A DNA stretch of 64,000 nt, taken from assembly GCA_014584315.1 (NCBI GenBank), contig JACTNA010000033.1, positions 1 to 64,000 of the forward strand. Direction: 5' to 3'. The notes under the pieces are model-generated. The model was not told the origin of the DNA. It saw nothing but the letters and a program-made list of their open reading frames with translations, and did no database searches. Shown piece by piece: positions 32,805 to 42,600 of the stretch. The first letter of the stretch is position 1. Each line of letters begins with the position of its first letter. A program made the position numbers and the translations under genes. This DNA is from Planctomycetota bacterium. Lineage in GTDB: Bacteria > Planctomycetota > Phycisphaerae > Phycisphaerales > UBA1924.

Positions 32805-33494
32805 TCAGAAGTTGAAGATGGTCTCGAACACGCGCGGGATCAGCCCCTTCTTCGCCGCGCGGCTGATGTCGCCGTCGGTGGACTGGACGACGGTCAGGCC
32901 GGCCAGTTGCGAGGACGTGATGGTGTTGTTCGTGGTGACGTCCTCGCGCCGGCACACGCCCGAGAGCACGATCATCTGCACCTCGCGGTCCTTCACGATC
33001 TGCTTGCGGGCCTCCAGCACGAGCGTGCCGTTGGGCTTGACGTCGATGACCTCCGCGGTGATGCGCGCGATGAATCGGTCGCTGCGCCGCGCGTTGCCCT
33101 CGCTGGTGAACTCGTGCCCGCCGCTCAGGTCCAGACGCATCGTGCGCTGCGTGTCGCCGTTCTCGAACTGGCCCTCGATGAGATGCCGCAGGCTCGGGAA
33201 CTGCCTGAGCGCGGCCTGGATGTCGTACTCCTTGTCCGTCTCCAGTTTCTGCTGCGACTCGCTCCGGCTCGTCTCGTCGATGATGATGGTGACGAGGTCG
33301 TGAACGGCGAACTCGCGCGGCATCGGCGGCTGCACGAACGAGAGACTGACGGCGCGCAGCGAAGCGTGCGGGTCCGCCTTGCCCTGCCCTTCCCGCTGCA
33401 CGTCGCTCTCACGCGTGAAGAAACTCTGCCCGTGCGCGGGCAGCGCGAGGCCCGCAAGGGCCAGGCCAACAGCAACGGCGCGTGCGGTTCTCAT
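32805..33494 (-). CDS. flgH: Flagellar L-ring protein FlgH, without lipobox
   Basis: 229 residues from ATG 33494, whose ATGA overlaps the flgA stop; readings to 33830 are antisense noise inside flgA. FlgH motifs: EFAVHDLVTIIIDETSRSESQQKLETDKEYD, ARITAEVIDVKPNGTLVLEARKQI, and LSGVCRREDVTTNNTITSSQLAGLTV. Normal FlgH is a lipoprotein; here the signal peptide (VGLALAGLALPAHGQ) has no Cys, so the outer-membrane ring protein seems to be non-lipidated. The only Cys is internal. Confidence 0.95.
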   Translation of the reverse strand: MRTARAVAVGLALAGLALPAHGQSFFTRESDVQREGQGKADPHASLRAVSLSFVQPPMPREFAVHDLVTIIIDETSRSESQQKLETDKEYDIQAALRQFPSLRHLIEGQFENGDTQRTMRLDLSGGHEFTSEGNARRSDRFIARITAEVIDVKPNGTLVLEARKQIVKDREVQMIVLSGVCRREDVTTNNTITSSQLAGLTVVQSTDGDISRAAKKGLIPRVFETIFNF

Positions 33495-34534
33495 CGTGCG
33501 TCCTCCCGTGCGGCGGCGACGGTCGTCGAGCCTGCCCAGGCGACGGCACGCCCGCGCGCGCTCATCCGGGCGGCGAAGGCCCGTCGCTTGCCATCGACAG
33601 ACTCGAAGCGGATCACGTCGCCGACGCGCCCCGACTCCGTCGCGCGGGCGATCTCCGTGACGACGACGCTGGGCGACACCGCGGAGATGGTCACGAGGTC
33701 GCCCTTGTTCACGACGATCGGCGCGTCGAGCGCGTCCACCGTCAGCAGTTCGCCCGGCTCGAGCCGGCCTCGCACGACCGCGCCGACCGCATCCTCGCGC
33801 GACGCGACGCGAACGCCAGGCGCCAGCCACTGCTCGTCGCCGGTCACGTCCGCGGCAGAGATGACCTCGCCGCGCCGCAGCGCTCGCGACGCCACCAGCG
33901 CGTGGCGACGCACCAGCACGCCGACCCGCACCGTCCCCGTCGCCACGATGCCGTTCGCGTCGTACACCCGAACCGCCAGCGGCAGGCGGTCGGAGCGACC
34001 CGTCGGCTGCACTTCAACGACGTGGTCGCCGGTGGGCGTGGCGAGCAGATCGGCGTCGCTCCCCTCGAACGAGAGCCGCAGATCGCCGGGATCGACACCG
34101 AGAATCCACGCGATGCGCGCCGCCACGTGCCCGCGCACCGTCGCCTCGCCAACGTACCGGCGTGCATCGGGTGCGGGGTCCTCCGCGACCCGCGCGGGCC
34201 GATCCTCCGGCAGGGCCGGCGGCGCGTGCGCCCGCACGTGGCAGGCCGTGCCCCGGATCACGGCGAGTTCGGCCAGCGTCTCGTCGTGGGCGGCGACGGC
34301 GGCGCGCACGGCGGCGGCGTCGAGTCGCACCCAGCCCGACGCGAGCGCGGACACCTCCGGCAAGACCACGAGACGTGCGAGCGCCTCCGCGCCCGGGCCG
34401 GAGAGGTCCGCGACGTCGCCGAGCAGCGCGGGCCGACCAGGCTCGATGCGCACCGAACCGCGCAGCGCGACCTCCTGCGCGTGCGCGGCGGCCGCGGCGA
34501 GAGCGAGCGTCAGCATGGCGAGGGTGCGGTTCAT
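33491..34534 (-). CDS. flgA: Flagella basal body P-ring formation protein FlgA
   Basis: 347 residues. Signal peptide LAMLTLALAAAAAHAQ. The C-terminal half is the SAF/FlgA domain (ASRALRRGEVISAADVTGDEQWL ... AVGAVVRGRLEPGELLTVDALDAPIVVNKGDLVTI). The N-terminal ~200 residues are longer than in enterobacterial FlgA. Periplasmic chaperone for the P ring. Lies between flgG (19 bp upstream) and flgH (ATGA overlap). Confidence 0.9.
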   Translation of the reverse strand: MNRTLAMLTLALAAAAAHAQEVALRGSVRIEPGRPALLGDVADLSGPGAEALARLVVLPEVSALASGWVRLDAAAVRAAVAAHDETLAELAVIRGTACHVRAHAPPALPEDRPARVAEDPAPDARRYVGEATVRGHVAARIAWILGVDPGDLRLSFEGSDADLLATPTGDHVVEVQPTGRSDRLPLAVRVYDANGIVATGTVRVGVLVRRHALVASRALRRGEVISAADVTGDEQWLAPGVRVASREDAVGAVVRGRLEPGELLTVDALDAPIVVNKGDLVTISAVSPSVVVTEIARATESGRVGDVIRFESVDGKRRAFAARMSARGRAVAWAGSTTVAAAREDAR

Positions 34535-34553
34535 GCGTCGGTTCGGTCAGGCG

Positions 34554-35363
34554 TCAGCGGCGGAGTTGGGCCACCGAGCGCAGCGTCTCGTCGGCGGTGC
34601 GGATGGTCTGGCTGTTCATCTCGAACGCACGCTGCGTCCGGATCAGTTCGATCAGTTCTCGCGTCGGATCGACGTTCGAGGCCTCGATCATGCCCTGGAT
34701 GAGTCGCCCGCGGTTTTCAAGCCCCGGCTCGCCCAGAATGGGCGGCCCGCTCGCCGCGGACTCGACGTACAGGTTCTCGCCGATCTGCTTCAGGCCCGCG
34801 GGGTTGACGAACGTGGCGATCTCGATCTGCCCGACTTCCTGCGGCTCCGCCTCGCCCGGGACCGCGACGAAGACGCGGCCCGTCGAGTCGATGTCGATCG
34901 AGAGCGCATCGGGAGGAATCTGGATCGACGGATCGACGCGCCGACCCTGATCGTTGGCGAGCACGAGTTCGCCGTCGGCGTTCACGTCGAAGTTGCCGGC
35001 GCGGGTGTAGGCGACGCCGCCGGAGCCGAGGTCGTCCTGCACGCGAACCTGGAAGAAGCCGATGCCGTCGATCATAACGTCGAGCGTGCGGTTCGTCGTG
35101 AGCGGCGCGCCCTGCGAGAAGTCCAGTTGCGTGCCGCTGACCTTGACGCCCAGCCCGACGTAGAGGCCCGTCGGCCGCTGGTCCCCGTTGGCGTTCTCCA
35201 CGCCCGGCTGGGCGCGCTCGACATAGATGAGGTCCTGGAAGTTGGCGCGGCTGGACTTGTAGCCGGCGGTGTTCACGTTCGCGAGGTTGTTCGCGATCAC
35301 GTCCAGTTGCGTGTTCAGCGCGCTCAACCCGGAGGCGGCGGACTGCAGTGCGATGCTCGCCAT
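34554..35363 (-). CDS. flgG: Flagellar distal rod protein FlgG
   Basis: 269 residues. Canonical N-terminus (LQSAASGLSALNTQLDVIANNLANVNTAGYKSSRANFQDLIY), central D1 (DVMIDGIGFFQVRVQDD, AYTRAGNFDVNADGELV) and C-terminal GMIEASNVDPTRELIELIRTQRAFEMNSQTIRTADETL. Builds the distal rod. Confidence 0.97.
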   Translation of the reverse strand: MASIALQSAASGLSALNTQLDVIANNLANVNTAGYKSSRANFQDLIYVERAQPGVENANGDQRPTGLYVGLGVKVSGTQLDFSQGAPLTTNRTLDVMIDGIGFFQVRVQDDLGSGGVAYTRAGNFDVNADGELVLANDQGRRVDPSIQIPPDALSIDIDSTGRVFVAVPGEAEPQEVGQIEIATFVNPAGLKQIGENLYVESAASGPPILGEPGLENRGRLIQGMIEASNVDPTRELIELIRTQRAFEMNSQTIRTADETLRSVAQLRR

Positions 35364-35388
35364 GGCGCGTTCGTCCCCTTGCCGGCGC

Positions 35389-36168
35389 TCAGGCCACGCG
35401 GCCCAGCCGGTTGATCGCCTGGTCCATGATGCGGTCGTGGTACGTCATCAACCCGATGTTCGCCTGGGCGGCCTGGGCGGCGTCCTGGATCTGCATCAGC
35501 ACGCGGATCTCGTCCACCGACGACTCCTCCACAAAGCCCTGCACGATCCGCCCCGAGGCCCGTGTGCGCGACGCCGCCGCCGTCGCGTCCTGCATGAACA
35601 AACCCGGGCCGTCCTTGCGCAGCGAGCGCACGTCCGGCACGCGGGCGAGCGACAACTGCGCGACGACGGTGTCGCCCTGCTTCACCGTGCCGTCCGGCGC
35701 GATCACGACGGGACCGGAATCGCTCAGGCGGATCTCGCGGTTGCCGGTGTCGAGGACGGGCAGGCCGCCGGCGGCAGTCACGAGCCTCCCGCGCGCGTCC
35801 AGGGCGAGACGCCCGTCCCGCGTCAGGCGGACGCGGTCGGTCGTGCCTGTTCCCGCGACGCGCACCGCGAGGAATCCGTCGCCCTCGACCGCAACGTCGA
35901 GCGGGTTGCCGGTCGCGCGGAGCACGCCCTGCCGGAACGCGACGCGGTTGGGCGAGAGTTGCACCCCGCCGCCCAGCCGTTCGAGCAGGTCGTTCGAGGG
36001 CCACGCGGGCAGGTTGTCCTCGACGCGGACCGGGTCGCGCTGGCGCGTCACGGCGATGTCGGGCTTGAAGCCCACCGTGTCGAGGTTGGCGAGGTTCCCG
36101 GCCAGCAGGTCCTGCCGGTAGAGCGCCGTGAGCGCGCCCGAAGCCGAGATCGACAGGCCGTGATTCAC
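35389..36168 (-). CDS. Flagellar basal-body rod protein (FlgF-like)
   Basis: 259 residues from GTG 36168 (VNHGLSISASGALTALYRQDLLAGNLANLDTVGFK), which places the rod-protein N-terminus correctly; a GTG at 36234 would add an atypical leader. C-terminal EESSVDEIRVLMQIQDAAQAAQANIGLMTYHDRIMDQAINRLGRV fits the FlgF/FlgG family. Its position in front of flgG suggests flgF (proximal rod). First gene of the flagellar locus in this window. Confidence 0.85.
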   Translation of the reverse strand: MNHGLSISASGALTALYRQDLLAGNLANLDTVGFKPDIAVTRQRDPVRVEDNLPAWPSNDLLERLGGGVQLSPNRVAFRQGVLRATGNPLDVAVEGDGFLAVRVAGTGTTDRVRLTRDGRLALDARGRLVTAAGGLPVLDTGNREIRLSDSGPVVIAPDGTVKQGDTVVAQLSLARVPDVRSLRKDGPGLFMQDATAAASRTRASGRIVQGFVEESSVDEIRVLMQIQDAAQAAQANIGLMTYHDRIMDQAINRLGRVA

Positions 36169-36232
36169 GCCGAGTTCCCGTGCCGACGCCGGGGCGCGTG
36201 GCGTGCGCTCCCGCGTGGGTCCAGCGAGCGAC

Positions 36233-36249
36233 ACTCAATCGGCGTGCCA
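36233..36249 (-). promoter_or_regulatory. Sigma-54-like element before the flagellar rod genes
   Basis: Minus strand TGGCAC-N5-TTGAGT, about 65 bp before flgF. It matches TGGCAC-N5-TTGCA except at the -12 C. It also contains GCCGATTG, similar to the -10 of flagellar sigma-28, but no -35 is visible. Suggestive only. Confidence 0.25.
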
Positions 36250-36299
36250 GAACATGGACGACGCGATCGCTCGCGCACATCTTGCGCGATTCGGCGCCT

Positions 36300-37718
36300 C
36301 TACATCTTGTGCGGCGTCTCGACCAGCGCGGCCTCCACGCGGCGCAGGTGCTTCTCGTATCCGGCGCGCCCCATCAGCCCGAAGGTCGCCTGCTTGCCCG
36401 TCTCGACGGCCGGCTGGTCGTAGGCATCCACGTTCAGCATCAGCCCGGCGTAGGCCGTCGCCACCTCCCACAGGCAGATAAACTCGCCGACGTGGCGCTC
36501 GTCCACGCACGGGAACCGGATCGTGAAGTTCGGCCGCTGGCTCTCGACAAGGGCGTACTCCGTCGCCCGCTTCTCGGCGTTCAGGAGCGTGCCGAGGGTC
36601 TTGCCCTCGAGGTACGCGATCGCCTCGACGCCGAGGCCGGCCGGGATCGGCACATCGCGCCCGAAGTCCCCCACTTCGAGGAACCCGATGACCTTGTCGT
36701 TCGGCCCCTCGCGGTACAACTGGATCTGCGAGTGCTGGTCGGTCGCCCCGAGGGCTTTGATGGGCGTGAAGCCCGCGAAGACCTCCTCGCCCTGACGGTC
36801 CACCCGCTTGCCGAGGCTCTCGGCCCACAACTGACGGAACCAGTCCGCGAAGCCATAGAGGGCGTTGCAGTAGGGCATCAGCACGTGGTTGGGCTTGCCC
36901 TTGCGGGTGCCGAGTTCGACGAGCAGAAAGGCCAGCATCGCCGCGGGGTTCTTCGGCAGGTCCGGGTCGGAGCAGCGGCGGTCCATGTCGGCCGCGCCGT
37001 CGAGCAGGGCCGCGGCGTCGATGCCGCACATGACCGCGCTGAACAGCCCGACGGGCGAGAGCACGCTGAACCGCCCCCCCACGCCCTCGGGCACCGGCAG
37101 CGTGTCGTAGCCCTCGGCGTCGCAGATGGCCCGCATCGTGCCGCGCTCGGGGTCGGTGATGGCGACCACGTTCTCCCTGGCGCGCGGGCCGAGGGCGTCG
37201 GCGAGCATGGCACGGACGATCATGAACTGCGCGGCGGTCTCGGCCGTCTCGCCGGACTTACTGACGACGTTGAAGAGGGTGCGCTCGAGGCCGCCGTGCG
37301 CGGCGCAGAAATCGAGCGTCGCGCCGACGTGGGCCGGGTCCACGTTGTCGAGCACGAACAGCCGCGGCCGACCGCCACGCTCGTCCGTGCTCAGCAGGTT
37401 CCAGGTCGGCGGGCGCAGGGCGCACTGGAGGGCGGAGTTGCCCAGGGCCGAGCCGCCGATGCCGAGCACGACGAGGTTGTCGAACCGCCCGCGCCGGCGC
37501 TCGGCCGCGGCGTGGACCGCGGCGAGGTGCGAGGAGCGCATGGGGTCGAAGGGCAGTTCGCGCCACCGCTCCCACCCCGATCCGCGCGAGCGTGCGAGCA
37601 GGCCGGTCAGGTGGGCGCAGGCGGCGTGACCCTCCGCGCCGGGCTGGAGACGGGCGGGGTCCAACCCGTGCGGCCCGACGCGGTCGGCCAGACAGTTGGC
37701 GTAGTCGAGCGTGAGCAT
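36300..37718 (-). CDS. pgi: Glucose-6-phosphate isomerase
   Basis: 472 residues. SIS-fold Pgi motifs: NLVVLGIGGSALGNSALQCAL (phosphate site), LFNVVSKSGETAETAAQFMI, GATDQHSQIQLYREGPNDKVIGFLEV, and DQPAVETGKQATFGLMG near the end. Interconverts glucose 6-phosphate and fructose 6-phosphate in the cytosol. Shorter than E. coli Pgi, like the bacillus/archaeal-size group. TATCCT lies 6 nt before ATG 37718. Confidence 0.95.
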   Translation of the reverse strand: MLTLDYANCLADRVGPHGLDPARLQPGAEGHAACAHLTGLLARSRGSGWERWRELPFDPMRSSHLAAVHAAAERRRGRFDNLVVLGIGGSALGNSALQCALRPPTWNLLSTDERGGRPRLFVLDNVDPAHVGATLDFCAAHGGLERTLFNVVSKSGETAETAAQFMIVRAMLADALGPRARENVVAITDPERGTMRAICDAEGYDTLPVPEGVGGRFSVLSPVGLFSAVMCGIDAAALLDGAADMDRRCSDPDLPKNPAAMLAFLLVELGTRKGKPNHVLMPYCNALYGFADWFRQLWAESLGKRVDRQGEEVFAGFTPIKALGATDQHSQIQLYREGPNDKVIGFLEVGDFGRDVPIPAGLGVEAIAYLEGKTLGTLLNAEKRATEYALVESQRPNFTIRFPCVDERHVGEFICLWEVATAYAGLMLNVDAYDQPAVETGKQATFGLMGRAGYEKHLRRVEAALVETPHKM

Positions 37719-37724
37719 GCGCGG

Positions 37725-37730
37725 AGGATA
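37725..37730 (-). promoter_or_regulatory. -10 element TATCCT of pgi, leaderless-type
   Basis: Minus strand TATCCT ends 6 nt before the pgi ATG. Only 29 bp separate it from the opposite-facing ppa element. Confidence 0.4.
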
Positions 37731-37759
37731 CCACCACGCGGACGCCGGCGAACGCGCGC

Positions 37760-37765
37760 TACCCT
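37760..37765 (+). promoter_or_regulatory. -10 element TACCCT of ppa, leaderless-type
   Basis: TACCCT ends 6 nt before the ppa ATG at 37772. No Shine-Dalgarno sequence fits in the gap. Confidence 0.4.
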
Positions 37766-37771
37766 CCGGCC

Positions 37772-38335
37772 ATGATCCACCCGTGGCATGACGTGACGCC
37801 GGCGGTCCCGGGGCACCCGCTGCCCGGGGTGTTCCGCGCCGTGATCGAGATCCCGAAAGGCTCCGGCAACAAGTACGAACTCGACAAGGGGTCGGGGATG
37901 CTGATGCTCGACCGCGTGCTCTCCAGCGCGGTGTACTACCCCGCGAACTACGGCTTCCTGCCGCAGACCCTGGCCGAGGACGGCGACCCGCTGGACGTGC
38001 TGGTCTTCTGCGCCGAGAAGATCGAGCCGATGTGCCTGTGCGCGGCCCGGGCGGTCGGCATGATGACCATGATCGACGACGGCCAGCCGGACCACAAGAT
38101 CATCTCCGTGCTGGTGAACGACCCCGAGTACGCCGACTACCGCAAGGCGAGCGACTTCCCGCGCCACACCTTCAAGATGCTGCGCCGGTTCTTCGAGGAC
38201 TACAAGACGCTCGAGGGCAAGGAGGTCGAGGTGGACGAGGTGATGCCCGCCGAGGTCGCCTTCGCCATCATCGAGGACTCGCTGGCCCGCTACGACACGG
38301 CCCGACGCACGGGCGGGGCGAAGGGGATGTTCTGA
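37772..38335 (+). CDS. ppa: Inorganic pyrophosphatase (family I)
   Basis: 187 residues. Family I active site: VIEIPKGSGNKYELDK, YPANYGFLPQTLAEDGDPLDVLV (the D-x-D-P-x-D metal cluster), and FFEDYKTLEGKEVEVD near the end. Hydrolyses pyrophosphate to phosphate and pulls biosynthetic reactions forward. Divergent from pgi. Confidence 0.96.
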   Translation: MIHPWHDVTPAVPGHPLPGVFRAVIEIPKGSGNKYELDKGSGMLMLDRVLSSAVYYPANYGFLPQTLAEDGDPLDVLVFCAEKIEPMCLCAARAVGMMTMIDDGQPDHKIISVLVNDPEYADYRKASDFPRHTFKMLRRFFEDYKTLEGKEVEVDEVMPAEVAFAIIEDSLARYDTARRTGGAKGMF

Positions 38336-38344
38336 GGAAGCACG

Positions 38345-38470
38345 CTCACGCAGAGGCGCAGCGAGCGCAGAGAGCAGGCAAAAACGGGGCTGGTGGCACA
38401 GGCGTCCCGCCTGTGCCGCTCACTGCTCCCGCCCGCATTCCCCTCTGCGTTCTCTGCGCCTCTGCGTGAG
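38345..38470. repeat. Inverted 28-bp repeat pair flanking a hairpin
   Basis: 38345-38372 and the complement of 38443-38470 agree in 25 of 28 positions (CTCACGCAGAGGCGCAG core). Between them lies the perfect palindrome at 38395-38417. The element fills the gap between ppa and the LOG gene and may act as a bidirectional terminator. Confidence 0.75.
38395..38417. repeat. Palindromic repeat with TCC loop, copy 3
   Basis: Perfect 10-bp arms GGCACAGGCG / CGCCTGTGCC around TCC. Its reverse reading has GGGACGCCTGTG, as in copy 1. Confidence 0.75.
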
Positions 38471-38476
38471 GCTGCC

Positions 38477-39607
38477 TCATGCCGTCTCGCACTCGTTGAT
38501 CCGGTCGATCAGCGCTCGCACCAGGCCGAACTTGTGGCGGGTGTGCACGAACGCCAGCCTCGGCAGGTCGAGGTGGTCGTCCTCGGCGTCGAACGGGCCG
38601 CACGCCTCGATACGGCCTTTCTTCACCAGTACGCCGAACTCGTCGTTGAGCCGCTCCACGTCGCCCGGGCGCAGCGGGCGCTGGAGCCGGATGACGAGCG
38701 TGTCGCGCACGTACCTCGACGAGTGGTAGTTGCGGTAGAACCGCAGGACATGCTCGACGCCCTCCCGGGGCGTGGCGGCGATGGTGTAGAGGTTCAGGTC
38801 CTCGGGGCTGATGAAGCCGCCGGCCAGCAGGGCCTCGCGCGCGAAGCGGTCGAACATCCCCCAGTACGAAGGCTCACCCGGCTTGCGTTCGCCCTCGACC
38901 ATGACGATGGGGATCATCGACGCCTTGCCGGTCTGCACGAGCGTGAGCGTCTCGTAGGCCTCGTCGAGCGTGCCGAAGCCGCCGGGGAAGAGCGCCACCG
39001 CCTCCGCCTGCGACAGGAACATCAGCTTGCGGGTGAAGAAGTAGCGGAAGTGGATGAGTTTCTCGTCGCCCGCGATCACGTCGTTGGCCGTGGTCTCGAA
39101 GGGCAGGCGGATCGCGACGCCGAACGACGCCCCGCGCCCCGGCCCGACGTGCCCCGCCTTCATGATCCCGTCGCCCGCGCCGGTGATCGCCATCCACCCC
39201 GCCTCGGCCATCAGGCGGCCGAACTCGACGGCGGCGGCGTAGTCGGGGTGCGCCTCCGGCGTGCGCGCCGAGCCGAAGATCGAGACCTTGTGCGGGCTGG
39301 CGTACTGCCCGAAGACCCGGAAGGCGTAGCGGAGTTCCTTCACCGCCGCGGTCATCAGTTTCAGTTCGCCGGTGTCGCGCCCGTCCGGGATGAGTTTCAG
39401 CGCGGCCGTCATCAGGTCGCGCACGAGGCGGGCGTCGAACGCGTCGCACTCGCGCCCCGCGACCTCGCCGATGAGGCCGTCGAGGGCGGCCTGCACGCCT
39501 GGGTCGTCGGCGCGTTTCTGGAGCGGCATCTCCGGCGGGGCCGCGCTCTCGTCGCGGGGCGCGGTGTCAACGGGAGGGTCGAGTTCCTGGCGGTTGTGCT
39601 CGGTCAT
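38477..39607 (-). CDS. LOG family Rossmann-fold protein
   Basis: 376 residues from ATG 39607 (ATGA overlap with the AsmA-like gene); readings to 40270 are noise. LOG-family motifs: VSIFGSARTPEAHPDYAAAVEFGRLMAEAG, ITGAGDGIMKAGHVG, and ALFPGGFGTLDEAYETLTLVQTGK (the P-G-G-x-G-T-x-x-E catalytic loop). Such enzymes remove bases from nucleoside 5'-monophosphates (cytokinin activation, PpnN). The long C-terminal extension (~100 residues) resembles the PpnN type. Substrate not decided from sequence. Confidence 0.8.
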   Translation of the reverse strand: MTEHNRQELDPPVDTAPRDESAAPPEMPLQKRADDPGVQAALDGLIGEVAGRECDAFDARLVRDLMTAALKLIPDGRDTGELKLMTAAVKELRYAFRVFGQYASPHKVSIFGSARTPEAHPDYAAAVEFGRLMAEAGWMAITGAGDGIMKAGHVGPGRGASFGVAIRLPFETTANDVIAGDEKLIHFRYFFTRKLMFLSQAEAVALFPGGFGTLDEAYETLTLVQTGKASMIPIVMVEGERKPGEPSYWGMFDRFAREALLAGGFISPEDLNLYTIAATPREGVEHVLRFYRNYHSSRYVRDTLVIRLQRPLRPGDVERLNDEFGVLVKKGRIEACGPFDAEDDHLDLPRLAFVHTRHKFGLVRALIDRINECETA

Positions 39608-42600
39608 GGCTCGTCCGGCGGGCGATCGCCCTCGGGAGGGAGAGGGTAGGCGTCGGGTCCCGGCTCGACGGGCGAGACCACGGCCTCGCGCAGCGTCGAA
39701 CGCGCGGTCGGCGTCACGCGGCGGCGCCGCTCGGCCTCCTCGCGGGCGTCTCGCTCCAGTTGGCGCAGGTGCTCCTCCGACTCCGACAGCCGCCGCCCCG
39801 CGAGGCGCGCGAGCAACTGCCGAGTGCCGGTGAACTGCTCCGCGCTGATCCGCGGATCGCCAAGCGTGCCGCGGACGGCGGTCGTGATGATCTCGTCGCG
39901 CATCGCCTCGATCACGGGGCTGAGCAGCGGGACGCGGCGCGTGCGCCGCGAGTTGAACCGCAGGTCCAGTTCCGCCTCGGGCCACGACATCGAGCCGTAG
40001 CCGACGATCTCCACGCTCGGCGCGCTCACCAGCAGCCGCTCGAAGAAGACCGAGCCGTCGCGGACGTAGAACTCCGTCTCGGCGAGCGACAGCGTGTCGC
40101 CGGTGGGCACGGCGAGGTTGCTGAACTCGATCAGCGGCAGCATGAGCGGGAGGTCGAGCACGCGGGCGCCGCGGTCGCCCGTCACGATGACCTGGCCGCG
40201 CCCGCTCGTGCGGCGCGGGTCGCCGATGCGCCCGGCCACGTCGAGCGAGGCGCGCAGCGAGCCACCCCACCGGCTCTCGGGACCGTCCTCGGGCGCGGGC
40301 CGATCGCCCGCGAGCAGGGCGAGGTCCTTTCGCTCACGGTCCCAGTCGGCGAGGACGGCGACGAGCGGCACGTCCACCAGGCGCAGCTGGGCCTCGAAGT
40401 CGCGGCCGCTCGCGTCGCCGCGCGTCGGGTGGACGACGGCCGCCCCGGTCATGCGCCCGCCGTGGCAGTGCGCGACGATGAGCGGAACGACGACGCGGCG
40501 TTCGTCCGTGCCGCTCTCGACGCGGGCACGCCCAGCCGTCATGTCGATCCCGGCGACGCGCAGCGAGTCCGCGGCCAGATCGACGCGGAACTCGGGGGCG
40601 GGGAGTTCGGGCGTGCGCTCGGCGAGGAAGCCGACCACGCCCTTGACGTGCGTGATCGGCGCGCCGACGCTCAGCGAGGCATCGGCGAACGAGATCAGGC
40701 CCGTGGTCCTGAAACGCGCCGGCGTGCCGGCCGCGTCGGCGACGACCGAGAGATCGACGGAGCGCGCGGCGAGCGGTCCGTCCACGGCGATCGACAGCGA
40801 GCGGAGCATCTCGTCGATCTCCAGCGGCAGGAGCGCTCGCTGCGCGTCCACCAGCCCGGCGGGGCTGTCGAGCGAGATCGACGCGCTGAGGCTGACGGCG
40901 TCCGGGCGCGGCACGACCCACGCGCCGTTGAGCCGGACCGTCCAGCCGTCCGCCTCGCCCACAAGCCGCTCGACGCGCCCCTCGCGCCGCGTGAACGCCA
41001 CGCTCCCCGAGACGGCGGGCCAGTGCGCCTCGACGCCGCGACTCGTCAGCGCGAGCGAGCGAGGGCTGATGCGCCCGCGCACGTCGAAGTCCGTTCCCTC
41101 CGCGTCGATGGCGGGCGCAGGGGGGGCGAGTTCGATCAGGGCGTCGAAGCGCCCGCGCGGGTTCAGGGCGTCCAGCGCATCGGCGGTGTCGCCGGGCACG
41201 GCCGCACGCAGCACGCGGCGCGTCAGCCCGTGCTCGAACCCCCAGCCCTCGGCGTTGACGGCCAGCGAATGGCCCCCGCCCCACCGCCCGCGCATCGGGA
41301 AGCGGCCGTCGGCGCGAAGCTGGCCCGCGTCCTCGCCCGAGAACGCGACCGACGCGCGCACGCCGTCGAGTACGATCTCCTCGCGGCCGATCGGCTCGGC
41401 GCGAACGACGCCGACGAGCGAGTCGAGGCGGATGCGCCCGTCCAGCGCGTCGAACCCAAGCCCCTCGCCGCGCGTGACGACCACCGCCACGGAGTCGAGT
41501 GACTCGACCGTGCCCGAGAACGACGCGCCGCCGTCGACGACCCCCTCGGGCCGGTACCGGGCGCGAAGATCGGCGACCGCCGCGCCGCCGTCGGGAGAGA
41601 AGACCGAGGCCGCGTCCTCGATCGCGAGCGCGAGGTCCAGGCCGGTCGCCTCGACCGCGGCGTTGAAGGTCGTCGGCCCGTCCGCGCCCTCGGCGGCGAA
41701 GCGCACGTCGGCGTCGATGAACGCACGGCCCGCGTCGAGTCCGGGCGTCGCCGCCGGGAGGGACGCGCTCAGCCGAACCGTCAGCGCCTCTTGCGTGACG
41801 GCCACGTTCCCGCCGAGGTCGCGCAGGACGAACGGTTCGCCGCCCCCCCCTCTCGCCCCATGCACGGGCGCGGCTTCCACGCCGTCGAGCGCGGCATCGA
41901 CGCTGAAGGCGAGCGAACCGTCCTCGCGCGGCCAGATGTTCGCCACGCAGTCCATCGCGCCGCGCAGACGCAGGTCCGTGAGCATCCGCTTGAGGCTGAC
42001 GCCCTCGCCGGTCGGACGGTCGGCGGGGCCGGGCAGCGCGTGGATGAGCCGCGCATCGATCGGGAAGGCATGGGCGACGATCTCGACCTCCGGCGGCACC
42101 TCGAGATCGGTCGAGACGTCCGCCGATGCGGCGACCTCGGCGCGGCCGCCAGCCGCGCCCGTGAACTCCCCGCGTTCGAGCACCGCGTACCGATCGTCGA
42201 TGACGATGACCGCGTCGCGGGCGACGATCGGCAGCGGGAAGTGCTCGGGCACCAGGCCGGCGCGCGGCAGGCGCACCTCGATCGTGCGCTCGTAGTCCGT
42301 TTCGTCGCCCTCCTCCCGCGTGACGTGGACGCGGACGCCCGCCCGTGCGCCGAACTCGAAGACCGGCGCTTCGAGAGCACGGCGCGCCGCGATGAGTTCC
42401 TCGACCCTGTCCTCGCCCGGCGGCTCCGCGCTGCCCTCGACCTCCGCGATGCGGCGCCGGATCTCCTCCGCCCGCTCGGGCGTCAGCACCAGCCCCAGCG
42501 CAACAATCTCCTCGTAGCGTTCGCGGCTGAAGAGCGCCTCGACGAGCCTGCGCCGGCCCCCGCTCATGGCGGCCAGCAGCGTGTCGTCAACCGGCACGTC

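Noticed and set aside
31338..35414. 1358-residue plus-strand frame opposite the flagellar genes
   Set aside because: Antisense to six flagellar genes with canonical motifs. Its Arg/Ala-rich product is typical of GC-rich shadow frames.
36233..36249. Firm sigma-54 promoter for the rod genes
   Set aside because: The -12 GC is GA and no other flagellar gene here shows a matching element, so it is kept only as a weak feature.
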